Origin: Nocardiopsis sp. CC223A
GTDB taxonomy: Bacteria; Actinomycetota; Actinomycetes; Streptosporangiales; Streptosporangiaceae
Assembly: GCF_030766825.1 (NCBI RefSeq)
Contig: NZ_JASFDV010000032.1
Coordinates: 1 to 64,000, forward strand
Length of the DNA stretch: 64,000 bases
Reading direction: 5' to 3'
A model generated the notes under the pieces. The model saw only the letters and a list, made by a program, of their open reading frames with translations. It had not been told where the DNA came from and did not search any database. The translations under genes were made by a program, and so were the position numbers. This document shows, piece by piece, positions 17,728 through 25,995 of the stretch. Within the stretch, counting starts at the first letter, position 1. Each line of letters starts with the position of its first letter.

Positions 17728-17927
17728 CATGAACCGGGCGGTCATCGCTCGTGATCTCTGGGTACATGTCGAGGGTGATGTCGGCTCCCACCGGCATCGT
17801 GCTCGTTGCTCTGGGGTTTTCCGAGTATCGGGACCCAGCCCAGGTCTTCGCGCTCTGTCTGCGTACGGCTTGCGGAAAACCCTACGTAAGGGGATGCATC
17901 GGCTCTGAGTGCTCTGGCCCTACCCCC

Positions 17928-18155
17928 TCACCGCTTTCCCCGTTCCGGTTCCTCGCCGGGAGGCAGCCGATCAGAGGACCCCTCCTGTACGGCCTCGCTT
18001 CGCTCCTCTCGTGCCGCGCGCACAAGTTCCCCGATCGCCCGGACCACGGGGATGAACGCCTTCACCAATGCCGCCAGGGCGTCCGCCACCCGAGTGCACG
18101 CGAGCAGTACCAGCGTGACCGCCCCCACAACGGTCACCACCATCTCCATGTCCAT
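17928..18155 (-). CDS. Small membrane protein divergent from the STAND gene
   Basis: This is a 75-residue open frame with a GGAGGTGGG ribosome-binding site before ATG 18155 (or ATG 18149, a better-spaced start). One transmembrane helix (about residues 5-24, MVVTVVGAVTLVLLACTRVA) is followed by an amphipathic helix and a charged Glu/Arg/Pro-rich tail. No family is recognised. It is transcribed away from the 1291-residue STAND gene from a shared 213-bp intergenic region. A small membrane protein next to a STAND sensor could be an effector, but this is speculation. Confidence 0.5.
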   Translation of the reverse strand: MDMEMVVTVVGAVTLVLLACTRVADALAALVKAFIPVVRAIGELVRAAREERSEAVQEGSSDRLPPGEEPERGKR

Positions 18156-18368
18156 GCCCACCTCCGACTGTTTCCGACGGCCACCCGCCGGTCGTGCTGC
18201 CAGAACGGGACACTGCCGCCAAAAACGAGCGTTCGGCAATCGCCTTTCCTCCACGGAACGCCGCCACCCGGGTTACCCTGCTGATCAGGCAGGCCGTGCC
18301 ACCCCCGAGTCGGTGTTCGTTCGGACCCCCGACCGAACGCCACCAGCGGACGGACCGAACGAAAGAGC

Positions 18369-21300
18369 GTGCCCGTGCCCGCACCCCAGGACCCCCGGGA
18401 AGTACTCGCCACGGAGTTCAGGAAGCTCATCGGCGACACGAACGCCTCCCAGGCTCAGATCGCCGAGCGTATGGGCTTGAGCAAGTCCACCCTCCACGGG
18501 TGGCAGCATAAGAGCGTCCCCAGCATCGAGCACCGGGACACGTTCTTGGACACGGTCGTGCACTGCTACGAACTGGCGGGGCGGCTGGACGGGGACGATC
18601 GGGAGCGTATACGCCTGTCTTGGGGGCGCCTGCTCGATGCGGCACGTGACCGCGGCGGAGCCGAACGGCGGAACGGCCCTGCTCCCAGCCACCCTCCCGT
18701 CGCCTCTTATCTGAGGGAACCAGGGACCGGACGCCTGGTGCGGGCGTCGCCCTCGGACACCCTGCGCCGGGTACGGCACCGGTCTGATCTGGCCGTGGAC
18801 GAGGCTGGCCGGGTGCCGCGGGCGCACATGCTCGACAGGGAGGCCGTCAGCGGGGAGTTCGCTGCGGGTTTGTACGTGCGCCGCGACATCGAGGACGACG
18901 TGCTGCGGTCTATGGAGTCCGGGCAGGTGCCCGCCCAGCTGATCGTCGGTGAGCCCGGAGTCGGCAAGACCAGTCTGCTGTGGGGCCTCGCCCACCGGCT
19001 CATGGAACGGGGGGATCGCGCGGTCTTCTGGATTAAGGCGGCGTGGCTCACCGATAGGGGTGATGAGGGACGGAGTCCGGAGTCGGAGATCCTGGCTGCA
19101 GTGGAGGAGCTCCTTGGCCAGGGGACGCAAGAGGCGACGGTCCTCGTAGACACCGCCGACCTGATCGCCTCGGACGAGCACGCGCAAGTGGCCCTGCGTA
19201 CCCTGCTGGAACGGTCGGGGGAGCTCGGGGTTCCGGTCGTGGTCACCTCACGTCCCGCCGAAGCCGAGCGGATCAGGGGGAAGGCGAACAATGCCGGAGT
19301 CGCCTGGGTGCGCAGGACGCTGGGCCCCTATTCGACTGCTCTTGGGTCGAACGGCGAGCCCGACGAGTTCCTGCGTGCAGTGCAAACCCACACCCACGCC
19401 TACTGCCGGTTCCACGAAGGATCGGAGCTGATCAGCGCCGAACTCAGGGACGCGGTCGCGCGAAGGCAGCCTTTGGAACAGCTGTGCCTGCGGCCTCTGA
19501 CCCTACGCATGCTCTTCGAGGTGTACGCGCCGGGACGGGTCCCCGGGAACATCGATGTCACCGACCTGTACCAGGACTTCTGGGACAGCCGGGTGCGGAC
19601 CGACCGCAGGGTGTGGGTTCCGGGCTGTGGGACCGGCGGCCAGGACGACGACTTGTCCGAGACTGTACGACTGGTGGCGATGGCCATGCTGCGCCGGGGG
19701 CTGCCAGAGGTGCGCGAGCACGCCCTCCGGGCCGAAGCCGGTATGGAGTGGGGGCTGTTGCGTGCCGACCTGGATGAGTTGTGCCGCCGCGGGGTCGGAG
19801 AGTGGAGCGCGGGTGTTTTCCGTTTCTTCCACCAGACTTTCTTCGAGTTCGCTGCCGCGCAGGCGCTGCTGGCCGGGTTCGGTGAGCGTGCTCTGGAGGT
19901 ACTGGGTGAGCGCTGCTGGGCGTATCCGGGGGACTTCGTTCGCATCACCGTGTTCGAACAGACCTGGCTGTGTGCCTGGCGGCGGGAGGAGACCGCCGGG
20001 TCCGCGTTCGATCTGGCGGAGCGATCGTTGCGGATGATGGCCGGTGAGGCGGACACGGGGGAGATCCCCTACGCACTGAGACAGGTGGTACTGCGGGTGC
20101 TTTTCCAGGCGCCCCGACTGTCCGCGGGCCTGTACCCGCTGATCGAACGTGTGGTCGCGGCGGAGCAGTTGCCCGTCCTGCGCGACGCCCTCGGGCTGTT
20201 GCCTCCGCCCAACCGCACGTTGGAAGCTAGGGATGTCGGGGTACTCGCCCGCTGTGTGGACAGGGACGACGCCGCGTGGGCCACGGTCGTCGGTGTGCTG
20301 TCCCGCTCCGCTTACTGGGATGCGTCCCTGACGTTGCGGGCCGTGCTCAGGGTCGGCCTGGTCGACCGCCTTCTGACGGAGGAGGTATCTGTCCTCGCTG
20401 CCCGGCTGGAGCTGCCGACCCTCCTGGTGCGGCTGTCATCGGAGGACACCGCGGCTCTGGAGGAGGTGATCCGGTCGAGCAGGCCCGCCCTGGCCGAACG
20501 CAAGAGCAGCCATCTGGCCAACGTCCTGCAGATCGCAGCGGAGGAGGCCACCGCGCAGCCGGACGTCCTGGCGGAGTGGGCTGATCGATTCGCCGGGTTC
20601 TCCTGGGGGCCGACCACACAAGGGCCGTTGCGTCCCCTGGCCGCCATCCACAGGCAACGGGTCATCGCGCACGCCGCCTCCCACGGATGGGACACCGCCC
20701 TGGAGGAGCTGAAGAACCTGGTCCGGGAGATAGCGCAGGCCGGGAAGAATCCGGGATTCCCGATGGCTGGCCGATTGGGAGGGCTACTGCTCGCCTTCGG
20801 CGAGTCCGCACCGAAGGAGTACGGGTCGCGTGTGGCCGACATCCTGGCCTCGACGGACGACCCGAAGGTGATCGCCGAAGCCGGACGCGGCTGGCTCATC
20901 CCCCTGATGCGCGCTGAAGGGTGCTCCATCCGTTCCGAAGCGGTGGAGCGGTGGCTCGTTCCCGGACTGCGCGGGGCAGGTATCGACAGTGAGGACCGGA
21001 GGCGCCCAAGCGGCCCCGAACGGTGGGCTGAGGCCCTACTCAAGACCCTCGCTCACCCGGACACACCCGGGCGTGTGGCGGGAGACATTGCGGCCGAGGT
21101 CTTCGCGCGCTCTGAGTCACTGACCGGGTGGGAGGCGTGGCTGGACCCGGAAGGACTCTTACGCCTGTTGCTGCGAGGGGTCCTCGTGGAGGTGCCCGAG
21201 GCGTGCGAGGCGCTGGAAAAGGCCGCAGACTCGGATTATCCACTTCCGGGCAGGGGAAGCAAGATCCTGGCAACCGAGCTACGCACGATCCACACCGACC

Positions 21301-22244
21301 CGGAGGAGAACGACCTACGGGTCCGGTTGGCGCTCCGCAGGGGCGACCACCACTGTGTACTGGTCCGGGCCGGGGACCTGCCCGGCAGTTGGCACCTGCT
21401 TGCCCCGCACGCTGTATCTCTCGAAGAGCGCATTCGGGAGGGGCTCGACGGCCTCCAATCGAACACCCAGAGCCAAGCGGCACGCCTCTACGACGCACTG
21501 GTGGAGAACGAGGTTCTGCCGCTACCCGAGTGGGGGGACCTTTCTCGCTGGCTCGAAACCTCCCGCGCGGCGGGCTGCACCGCCTCCCTGCTGCGAATAG
21601 CCCACCTGGGACTCATGCTCAGGAAGTACCCCTACCAGCGGGTGCGCGAGGTCCTGGCCGCTGGCCTCCGCACGGACGGGCAGGGAGCACTTCTACGGCA
21701 GGCTGATGTGACGTGGGCGCGTCGCCTGCTCGTCTCGGCCGACGCCGCGTGGGGCGGCGAGGGTATCCTCCCGGCGCTGTGGGAGAGCGCGTTCTTCCTC
21801 CCGGTCGACAGCACTGCCCTGACCTACACCGCCAACTTCATCCAGCCCGCGCACCGCAGGGCACCCGGGCCAGGGGCGGCGGCACGTCGCGACTATCTCA
21901 TCGAGTTCGGTACGCGCCTGGAGTCGGAGCAGGTACCGGACAAGCCCTGTCGGGACGTCTCTGCCCGCCTACGGGGCACCGTGGGGCGGGCGATGGCCAT
22001 GTTCGGGAAGGAAGACATCGAGATGGTCCTCGACGCGGTGCCGCGCATGCACCGGCGGTTCGCGGCGGTTGTGGCCCAGCAGTCGGATGCGGCGGCCCAC
22101 CCGGGGATCCGAGGGCGGTTGGAGGAACTGCTCTTGTCTGGGGAACTGCCCGATGTGGTGGCGAGAGCACTACGGGAGACTTTGAAGCAGGCGGATCAGG
22201 AACCTGGGGCGGACCGGTGGTGGGACCTGGCTCTGCCGAGGTGA
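18369..22244 (+). CDS. STAND/AAA NTPase with N-terminal HTH and long helical-repeat C-terminus
   Basis: This is a 1291-residue protein. Residues about 20-50 form an XRE-like helix-turn-helix (SQAQIAERMGLSKSTLHGWQ). A NACHT/AAA-type NTPase follows: Walker A VGEPGVGKTSLLWG (about 192-205), Walker B EATVLVDTADLI (about 255-266) and VVVTSRPAEAERI. The winged region ends in FFHQTFFEFAAAQALL (about 495). The remaining about 780 residues are Leu/Ala/Arg-rich helices of HEAT/TPR-like appearance, probably the sensor. No nuclease, TIR or protease domain was seen. The GTG start at 18369 agrees with the start of the HTH. It belongs with the upstream NACHT-LRR gene to a probable defence island; a transcription-regulator role is the main alternative. 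Confidence 0.75.
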   Translation: MPVPAPQDPREVLATEFRKLIGDTNASQAQIAERMGLSKSTLHGWQHKSVPSIEHRDTFLDTVVHCYELAGRLDGDDRERIRLSWGRLLDAARDRGGAERRNGPAPSHPPVASYLREPGTGRLVRASPSDTLRRVRHRSDLAVDEAGRVPRAHMLDREAVSGEFAAGLYVRRDIEDDVLRSMESGQVPAQLIVGEPGVGKTSLLWGLAHRLMERGDRAVFWIKAAWLTDRGDEGRSPESEILAAVEELLGQGTQEATVLVDTADLIASDEHAQVALRTLLERSGELGVPVVVTSRPAEAERIRGKANNAGVAWVRRTLGPYSTALGSNGEPDEFLRAVQTHTHAYCRFHEGSELISAELRDAVARRQPLEQLCLRPLTLRMLFEVYAPGRVPGNIDVTDLYQDFWDSRVRTDRRVWVPGCGTGGQDDDLSETVRLVAMAMLRRGLPEVREHALRAEAGMEWGLLRADLDELCRRGVGEWSAGVFRFFHQTFFEFAAAQALLAGFGERALEVLGERCWAYPGDFVRITVFEQTWLCAWRREETAGSAFDLAERSLRMMAGEADTGEIPYALRQVVLRVLFQAPRLSAGLYPLIERVVAAEQLPVLRDALGLLPPPNRTLEARDVGVLARCVDRDDAAWATVVGVLSRSAYWDASLTLRAVLRVGLVDRLLTEEVSVLAARLELPTLLVRLSSEDTAALEEVIRSSRPALAERKSSHLANVLQIAAEEATAQPDVLAEWADRFAGFSWGPTTQGPLRPLAAIHRQRVIAHAASHGWDTALEELKNLVREIAQAGKNPGFPMAGRLGGLLLAFGESAPKEYGSRVADILASTDDPKVIAEAGRGWLIPLMRAEGCSIRSEAVERWLVPGLRGAGIDSEDRRRPSGPERWAEALLKTLAHPDTPGRVAGDIAAEVFARSESLTGWEAWLDPEGLLRLLLRGVLVEVPEACEALEKAADSDYPLPGRGSKILATELRTIHTDPEENDLRVRLALRRGDHHCVLVRAGDLPGSWHLLAPHAVSLEERIREGLDGLQSNTQSQAARLYDALVENEVLPLPEWGDLSRWLETSRAAGCTASLLRIAHLGLMLRKYPYQRVREVLAAGLRTDGQGALLRQADVTWARRLLVSADAAWGGEGILPALWESAFFLPVDSTALTYTANFIQPAHRRAPGPGAAARRDYLIEFGTRLESEQVPDKPCRDVSARLRGTVGRAMAMFGKEDIEMVLDAVPRMHRRFAAVVAQQSDAAAHPGIRGRLEELLLSGELPDVVARALRETLKQADQEPGADRWWDLALPR

Positions 22245-22433
22245 GGGCGGTCGGTCACGCCAACGGGTCAGGACCGGGAATTGTTTCGCGCTGAGTCTGA
22301 TGGAGGCTGTGGTGTGTGAGGTGTCCCCGAGGTTTCTGGACAGGGTGTTCAGGTTGGCTTCGTGGAAGAACCGCACTCACAGAACGGCATCTGAATCAGC
22401 ATGGGCGAATGGACACCTGTCAACCGGCTCCGT

Positions 22434-23057
22434 TCAGAACAGGGTTTCCTGTTCCTGGCGCTCGGGGGGCACCCCTTTCCCAGCAGCGGAGCGCAACGCC
22501 GACCAGGACGTGATCCCACCCCGGTCGGTCAGCTCCCACAAGAGGAGGGCTGCGGCCACGGCATCCCACAGCGCGCGGTGCGGTCGCCCTCCGGGAACCA
22601 GCTTGTCGACGCGGTCGCGTAGCTCGAAGCGGCCCAGCAGGGCACCGAGGTTTTTCGGTCCGGGCACGTTCAGGGCCCGTGCCAGGCGCAGGGTGTCGAT
22701 CAGCCCAGCCGGAGCCACTCGGGGGTGTCGCAGGCGGAGAAGTTTGTCGTCGACGCCGATGTTGTGGCCCACCAGGTAGCGGCCCTCCACCCGGGTCACC
22801 AGGGCGTTGTCGATCTGCTCAGGTCGGGGCGCGTCCTTGAGAGTGTCGTCGTTCAGGCCTGTGCTGATCCAGGGGCGGCGAGGGACCGGCCGGCCGGGGT
22901 TGATGAGGGTGTCGTAGGCGGTGGCCATGTCGGGGGACCCGTCGACCAGCCGGACCAGGGCGATCTCCAGGATGGCCTCCTGATCGCGGTCCTGGGAGCC
23001 GGTGCCCTCCAGGTCCAGCGCGACCAGCGGCATCCTCGTCCACGCCTGGTCGGTCAT
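22434..23057 (-). CDS. DnaQ-like 3'-5' exonuclease (DEDDh)
   Basis: This 207-residue exonuclease-fold protein has Exo I in PLVALDLEGTGSQD (canonical DxExT written as DLEGT), Exo II in YLVGHNIGVDDKLL and Exo III in HRALWDAVAAALL (His and Asp of the DEDDh set). It is expected to remove nucleotides from DNA or RNA 3' ends. It is the last gene of the minus-strand run and starts 19 bases after the radical SAM stop, so it is probably co-transcribed. A link with nucleotide modification in this cluster is possible but unproven. Confidence 0.85.
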   Translation of the reverse strand: MTDQAWTRMPLVALDLEGTGSQDRDQEAILEIALVRLVDGSPDMATAYDTLINPGRPVPRRPWISTGLNDDTLKDAPRPEQIDNALVTRVEGRYLVGHNIGVDDKLLRLRHPRVAPAGLIDTLRLARALNVPGPKNLGALLGRFELRDRVDKLVPGGRPHRALWDAVAAALLLWELTDRGGITSWSALRSAAGKGVPPERQEQETLF

Positions 23058-23076
23058 GACGGGTCCCCTCCCCGTG

Positions 23077-24345
23077 TCAGTCGTCCTGGTGTCGGGCGGC
23101 CGCCGCCAGCCGCTGCCGGGCCTGGTCGAGCTGGCGCTGTTCGTCCGTGCTCAGGGTGTACCCGGCCAGGGTGCGCCCGTGTGCGCGGTGCAGGTGCGGG
23201 TGGTCGACCTCCCACACCTGGAACCGCAGCCGGTGTTGCAGAGCGTAGCGTCGCTGCTCGCCGAGGGCGTGGGTGAGCACGTGCCCGCCCTCGACCAGGA
23301 ACGGGGCGTCGGTGTCGTAGCCGAAGGAGTCCAGCGCGGCCCGGAACTCGTCCTGGGTCGGTGGGTGGTGGTCGTCGGCGCAGATCTTGCGCTGGGCGGC
23401 GGGGCAGATGTCGCACAGCTCCGGGACACCCCAGTGGCCGTTGTAGTCGGGCACCTGGTGGGCGTAGGTGACCCCGCAGCTCGTTTTGCGGAACAGCGGC
23501 ACCTTGGTGCCGTGCTCGCGCCAGGCCCGGACGACCTTCGCGTCCAGCTCCTCGGGCAGCACCTTGCGGCGCTGGTAGTCGGTCGCGTAGGGCACCTGCA
23601 CACCGAGGTCGCGCAGGTAGGTGGCGTTCTCCTGCTTGTGGTAGTAGCCGGTGAACACCAGGGCGTCGACCTGGGCGCGGTCGGCGAGGTCGAGCACGCT
23701 GCGCATCGTGTCGGGGTCGTCGTTCCACCCGGGGGTGATGGGCCGCCAGTACAGGATGACCTTCGTGCGGCGGCGGTGCGCGGCGGCGGTTTCGATCGAC
23801 CTCACCGTGGCCTGGGACTTCGCGATCGGCTCCACCCGGGAGTCGGTGATGCCGGAGTAGGTGAACAGCAGCGTCACCCGCACGTTGGCCAGGGCCTCGA
23901 ACCGTTCCATGTCGGCTCGGGTGACGTGGAAGCGGGTGATGATCAGCACCAGGTTGCGCAGGCCCCGCCGGTCCAGCTCCTCCAAGACCGCGAAGGTGTG
24001 CGGCTTGACGCCGGGCAGCATGGGGTCGGTGGCCTTGTTGAAGAGCTGGATCGGGGTGGTGTGCGGGGCGAACGCCTCGTGGCCGACTAGCATCTCCACC
24101 GCCTCTGCGGTGGTGACCAGCAGTTGAGGGGTCTTGTTGTCGAAGTCGCCCCAGAAGTGGCGGACGCAGTACCCGCAGTCCAGCGGGCAGCCGATGACGT
24201 GGTTCAACGACAGCCCGCTCTTGCGGTTGGTGATGATCTGGCCCATGTACGGGTCCAGCCCGGCCTGCTGCTCGGCGGGCATCACGGCCAGGGAACGGGA
24301 GCCGATGGGGATCGACGCCCCGTCGGTCAGCATGGTCTCGGTCAT
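23077..24345 (-). CDS. Radical SAM protein related to spore photoproduct lyase
   Basis: This is a 422-residue radical SAM enzyme. The cluster motif is CPLDCGYC (CxxxCxxC, about residues 54-61), followed by RHFWGDFDNKTP, which resembles SplB-type proteins. A GHWGVPELCDICPAAQRKICADDH segment near the C-terminus holds three further Cys, a possible auxiliary iron-sulphur site. Spore photoproduct lyase repairs a thymine dimer; actinomycete homologues in nucleoside gene clusters may act on a nucleoside or nucleotide instead. ATG 24345 was chosen because GAGGAG precedes it. Its start overlaps the end of the NDP-kinase gene by 4 bases (24342-24345), implying translational coupling. Confidence 0.8.
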   Translation of the reverse strand: MTETMLTDGASIPIGSRSLAVMPAEQQAGLDPYMGQIITNRKSGLSLNHVIGCPLDCGYCVRHFWGDFDNKTPQLLVTTAEAVEMLVGHEAFAPHTTPIQLFNKATDPMLPGVKPHTFAVLEELDRRGLRNLVLIITRFHVTRADMERFEALANVRVTLLFTYSGITDSRVEPIAKSQATVRSIETAAAHRRRTKVILYWRPITPGWNDDPDTMRSVLDLADRAQVDALVFTGYYHKQENATYLRDLGVQVPYATDYQRRKVLPEELDAKVVRAWREHGTKVPLFRKTSCGVTYAHQVPDYNGHWGVPELCDICPAAQRKICADDHHPPTQDEFRAALDSFGYDTDAPFLVEGGHVLTHALGEQRRYALQHRLRFQVWEVDHPHLHRAHGRTLAGYTLSTDEQRQLDQARQRLAAAARHQDD

Positions 24346-24875
24346 GGGGACAACTCCTCGGATCGGGGGGTGGAGGTGAGCAGATGCGCGAATGCCGGGC
24401 CGAACCACACACCGAACTCACGCTCGGTACCGGCCGGGTCGTCGCTGGTGTGGATGAGGTTGTCGATGAACCGGCCCTCGGCACGGGCGTACGTTGTGGA
24501 GTCGGTGCCGTAGCGGCCCCGGATGGTGTCCGGGGCGGCCTGGGCTGGGTCGTAGTGGCCCAGCAGGGCCCGGACCCGCTGCGGGGTGTCGTCGGTGGGA
24601 CCGTGGAACAGGGCGACCGTCACCCGTTGGCCGACCCAGTTGCGGCGCAGCTCGTCGGCCACGTCGAACGGGAACCGGTCGTCGAGGGCGAGCATGTCGG
24701 CGTAGTGGCTGCGGATCTGCTCCTCGGTCACGACCACGGTGCGGCGGTGCACCGGGTGGGAGTGGGCAGCGATGTGGTCCAGGACGGTGTCGACCAGGCC
24801 GCGGCGGGTGGCGTCCGGTTTGCACAGCGCCACCGTCCACCGCCCCCACCCGCCACCGGGGACGAGCGCGGTCAC
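24342..24875 (-). CDS. Nucleoside diphosphate kinase homologue
   Basis: This 177-residue protein of the NDK fold phosphorylates nucleoside diphosphates in the family. WTVALCKPDATRRGL (residues 13-27) is the P-loop-like start, APDTIRGRYG (114-123) the Arg region and DNLIHTSDD (138-146) holds the catalytic His142. It is longer than the usual about 140 residues: an N-terminal extension and an about 11-residue insertion between RYG and the His motif. Start GTG 24875 overlaps the preceding stop as GTGA, a coupling seen repeatedly in this operon. A second, cluster-specific kinase suggests phosphorylation of an unusual nucleotide. Confidence 0.85.
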   Translation of the reverse strand: MTALVPGGGWGRWTVALCKPDATRRGLVDTVLDHIAAHSHPVHRRTVVVTEEQIRSHYADMLALDDRFPFDVADELRRNWVGQRVTVALFHGPTDDTPQRVRALLGHYDPAQAAPDTIRGRYGTDSTTYARAEGRFIDNLIHTSDDPAGTEREFGVWFGPAFAHLLTSTPRSEELSP

Positions 24876-25900
24876 GCCGCGACCTGCGCGGGCATGCGGT
24901 TCTTCCACCGGCGGGCGATCAGCCACCGGTAGGCCGGGTCCAGTACCTCCAGGTGGTCGGCGCCGACCGGGGCGTCGGTGTGCTTGATCTGCCGGTACAC
25001 CTCGAACAGCAACACGATCTGCTGCCAGTACGCGGGCAGTGGCAGCGCGGCCACCTGGGCGGGGGTGTAGCCGGTGCGGTCGGTGCGCAGCGCCTCCTCG
25101 TACTCCAGGACCTGCGCGATGACGGCCATGGAGGTGTCGGCACCCATGACCGCCAGGGGCAGCCCGGGTCGGACGTAGCCGGGGGTGCGGGGTTCGTTGA
25201 GCAGGCGGCGCACGGTCTTGGCGTCGCGGTCGTTGACGTGCATGGACCCGACGTGGTGGGTGTAGTGGCCCAGCTCGACGCCGAGTTCGCGGGCGGCCAC
25301 CTCCTGGAGGAAGGTGAACGCGAACACGTCGCTCACCATGCCCATGTAGGCGTCGTTGCCGCGCATGTAGCAGGTCAGGTGCAACCGGCCCTGCCGCAGC
25401 AGGAACTGGGCGGCCAGGGTGCAGGACACGTCCGGGTTGTCGGGCACCGCGAGTTCTTCGGCCCGGTAGATGGCCAGGACCGCGCGTTTGGTGTCGGGGT
25501 CGGCGCGCAGCAGCTCCAGCACCCGAGCCCACGGGGTGACCCCCTCCCGGTCGGGGGTGAACAACTTGGTGCCGTACGCGGTCCCGGTGAGGACCTTGCC
25601 GTCGGCGGAGTAGGCGCCCATGCCGGGCGCGTAGTAGCCGATCATGTCGAGGTCCTCGCGCCCGGCCGCGTACCACAGGGCCTCGGCGATGTTGTAGACG
25701 ACGTTGACCGCTCGCCGCTCCAGGAACGGCAGCCGCTGGCGGGGGTCGGTGAGCCGAAAGCTGGTGTTGGTGATCTCGGCGGAGTCGTTGCCGCGCGAGG
25801 AGGTGCGGTACTCCGGGGCGGTGGTGATCGCCTCCAGGATGGCCAGGTAGGCGTTGTGGAAGGACTCGAAGGTCGCAGGTGTGAGAAGGGCAGGAGGCAT
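24872..25900 (-). CDS. Thymidylate-synthase-family enzyme, probably (d)CMP hydroxymethylase-like
   Basis: This is a 342-residue ThyA-fold protein. The catalytic Cys160 lies in DVSCTLAAQFL, where thymidylate synthase has PCH; Arg180 lies in CYMRGND; and Asp191 (MVSDVFAF) stands where thymidylate synthase has the Asn that binds dUMP. Asp at this site is the hallmark of dCMP hydroxymethylases such as the T4 enzyme and MilA, so a C5-hydroxymethylated cytosine nucleotide product is inferred. The region with DTKRAVLAIYR supplies a phosphate-binding Arg. ATG 25900 has GGAG upstream; a GTG at 25999 overlaps the previous stop as GTGA and would add 33 residues. Confidence 0.8.
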   Translation of the reverse strand: MPPALLTPATFESFHNAYLAILEAITTAPEYRTSSRGNDSAEITNTSFRLTDPRQRLPFLERRAVNVVYNIAEALWYAAGREDLDMIGYYAPGMGAYSADGKVLTGTAYGTKLFTPDREGVTPWARVLELLRADPDTKRAVLAIYRAEELAVPDNPDVSCTLAAQFLLRQGRLHLTCYMRGNDAYMGMVSDVFAFTFLQEVAARELGVELGHYTHHVGSMHVNDRDAKTVRRLLNEPRTPGYVRPGLPLAVMGADTSMAVIAQVLEYEEALRTDRTGYTPAQVAALPLPAYWQQIVLLFEVYRQIKHTDAPVGADHLEVLDPAYRWLIARRWKNRMPAQVAA

Positions 25901-25995
25901 GGCGTTTCTCCACGTAGAGGTGATGGAACGAAGGTGAGGGGCCGGGTCGTGGTACGGCTCGGCGGCCGGGCACGGGCTGTTGGGCTCGTCGGAGG

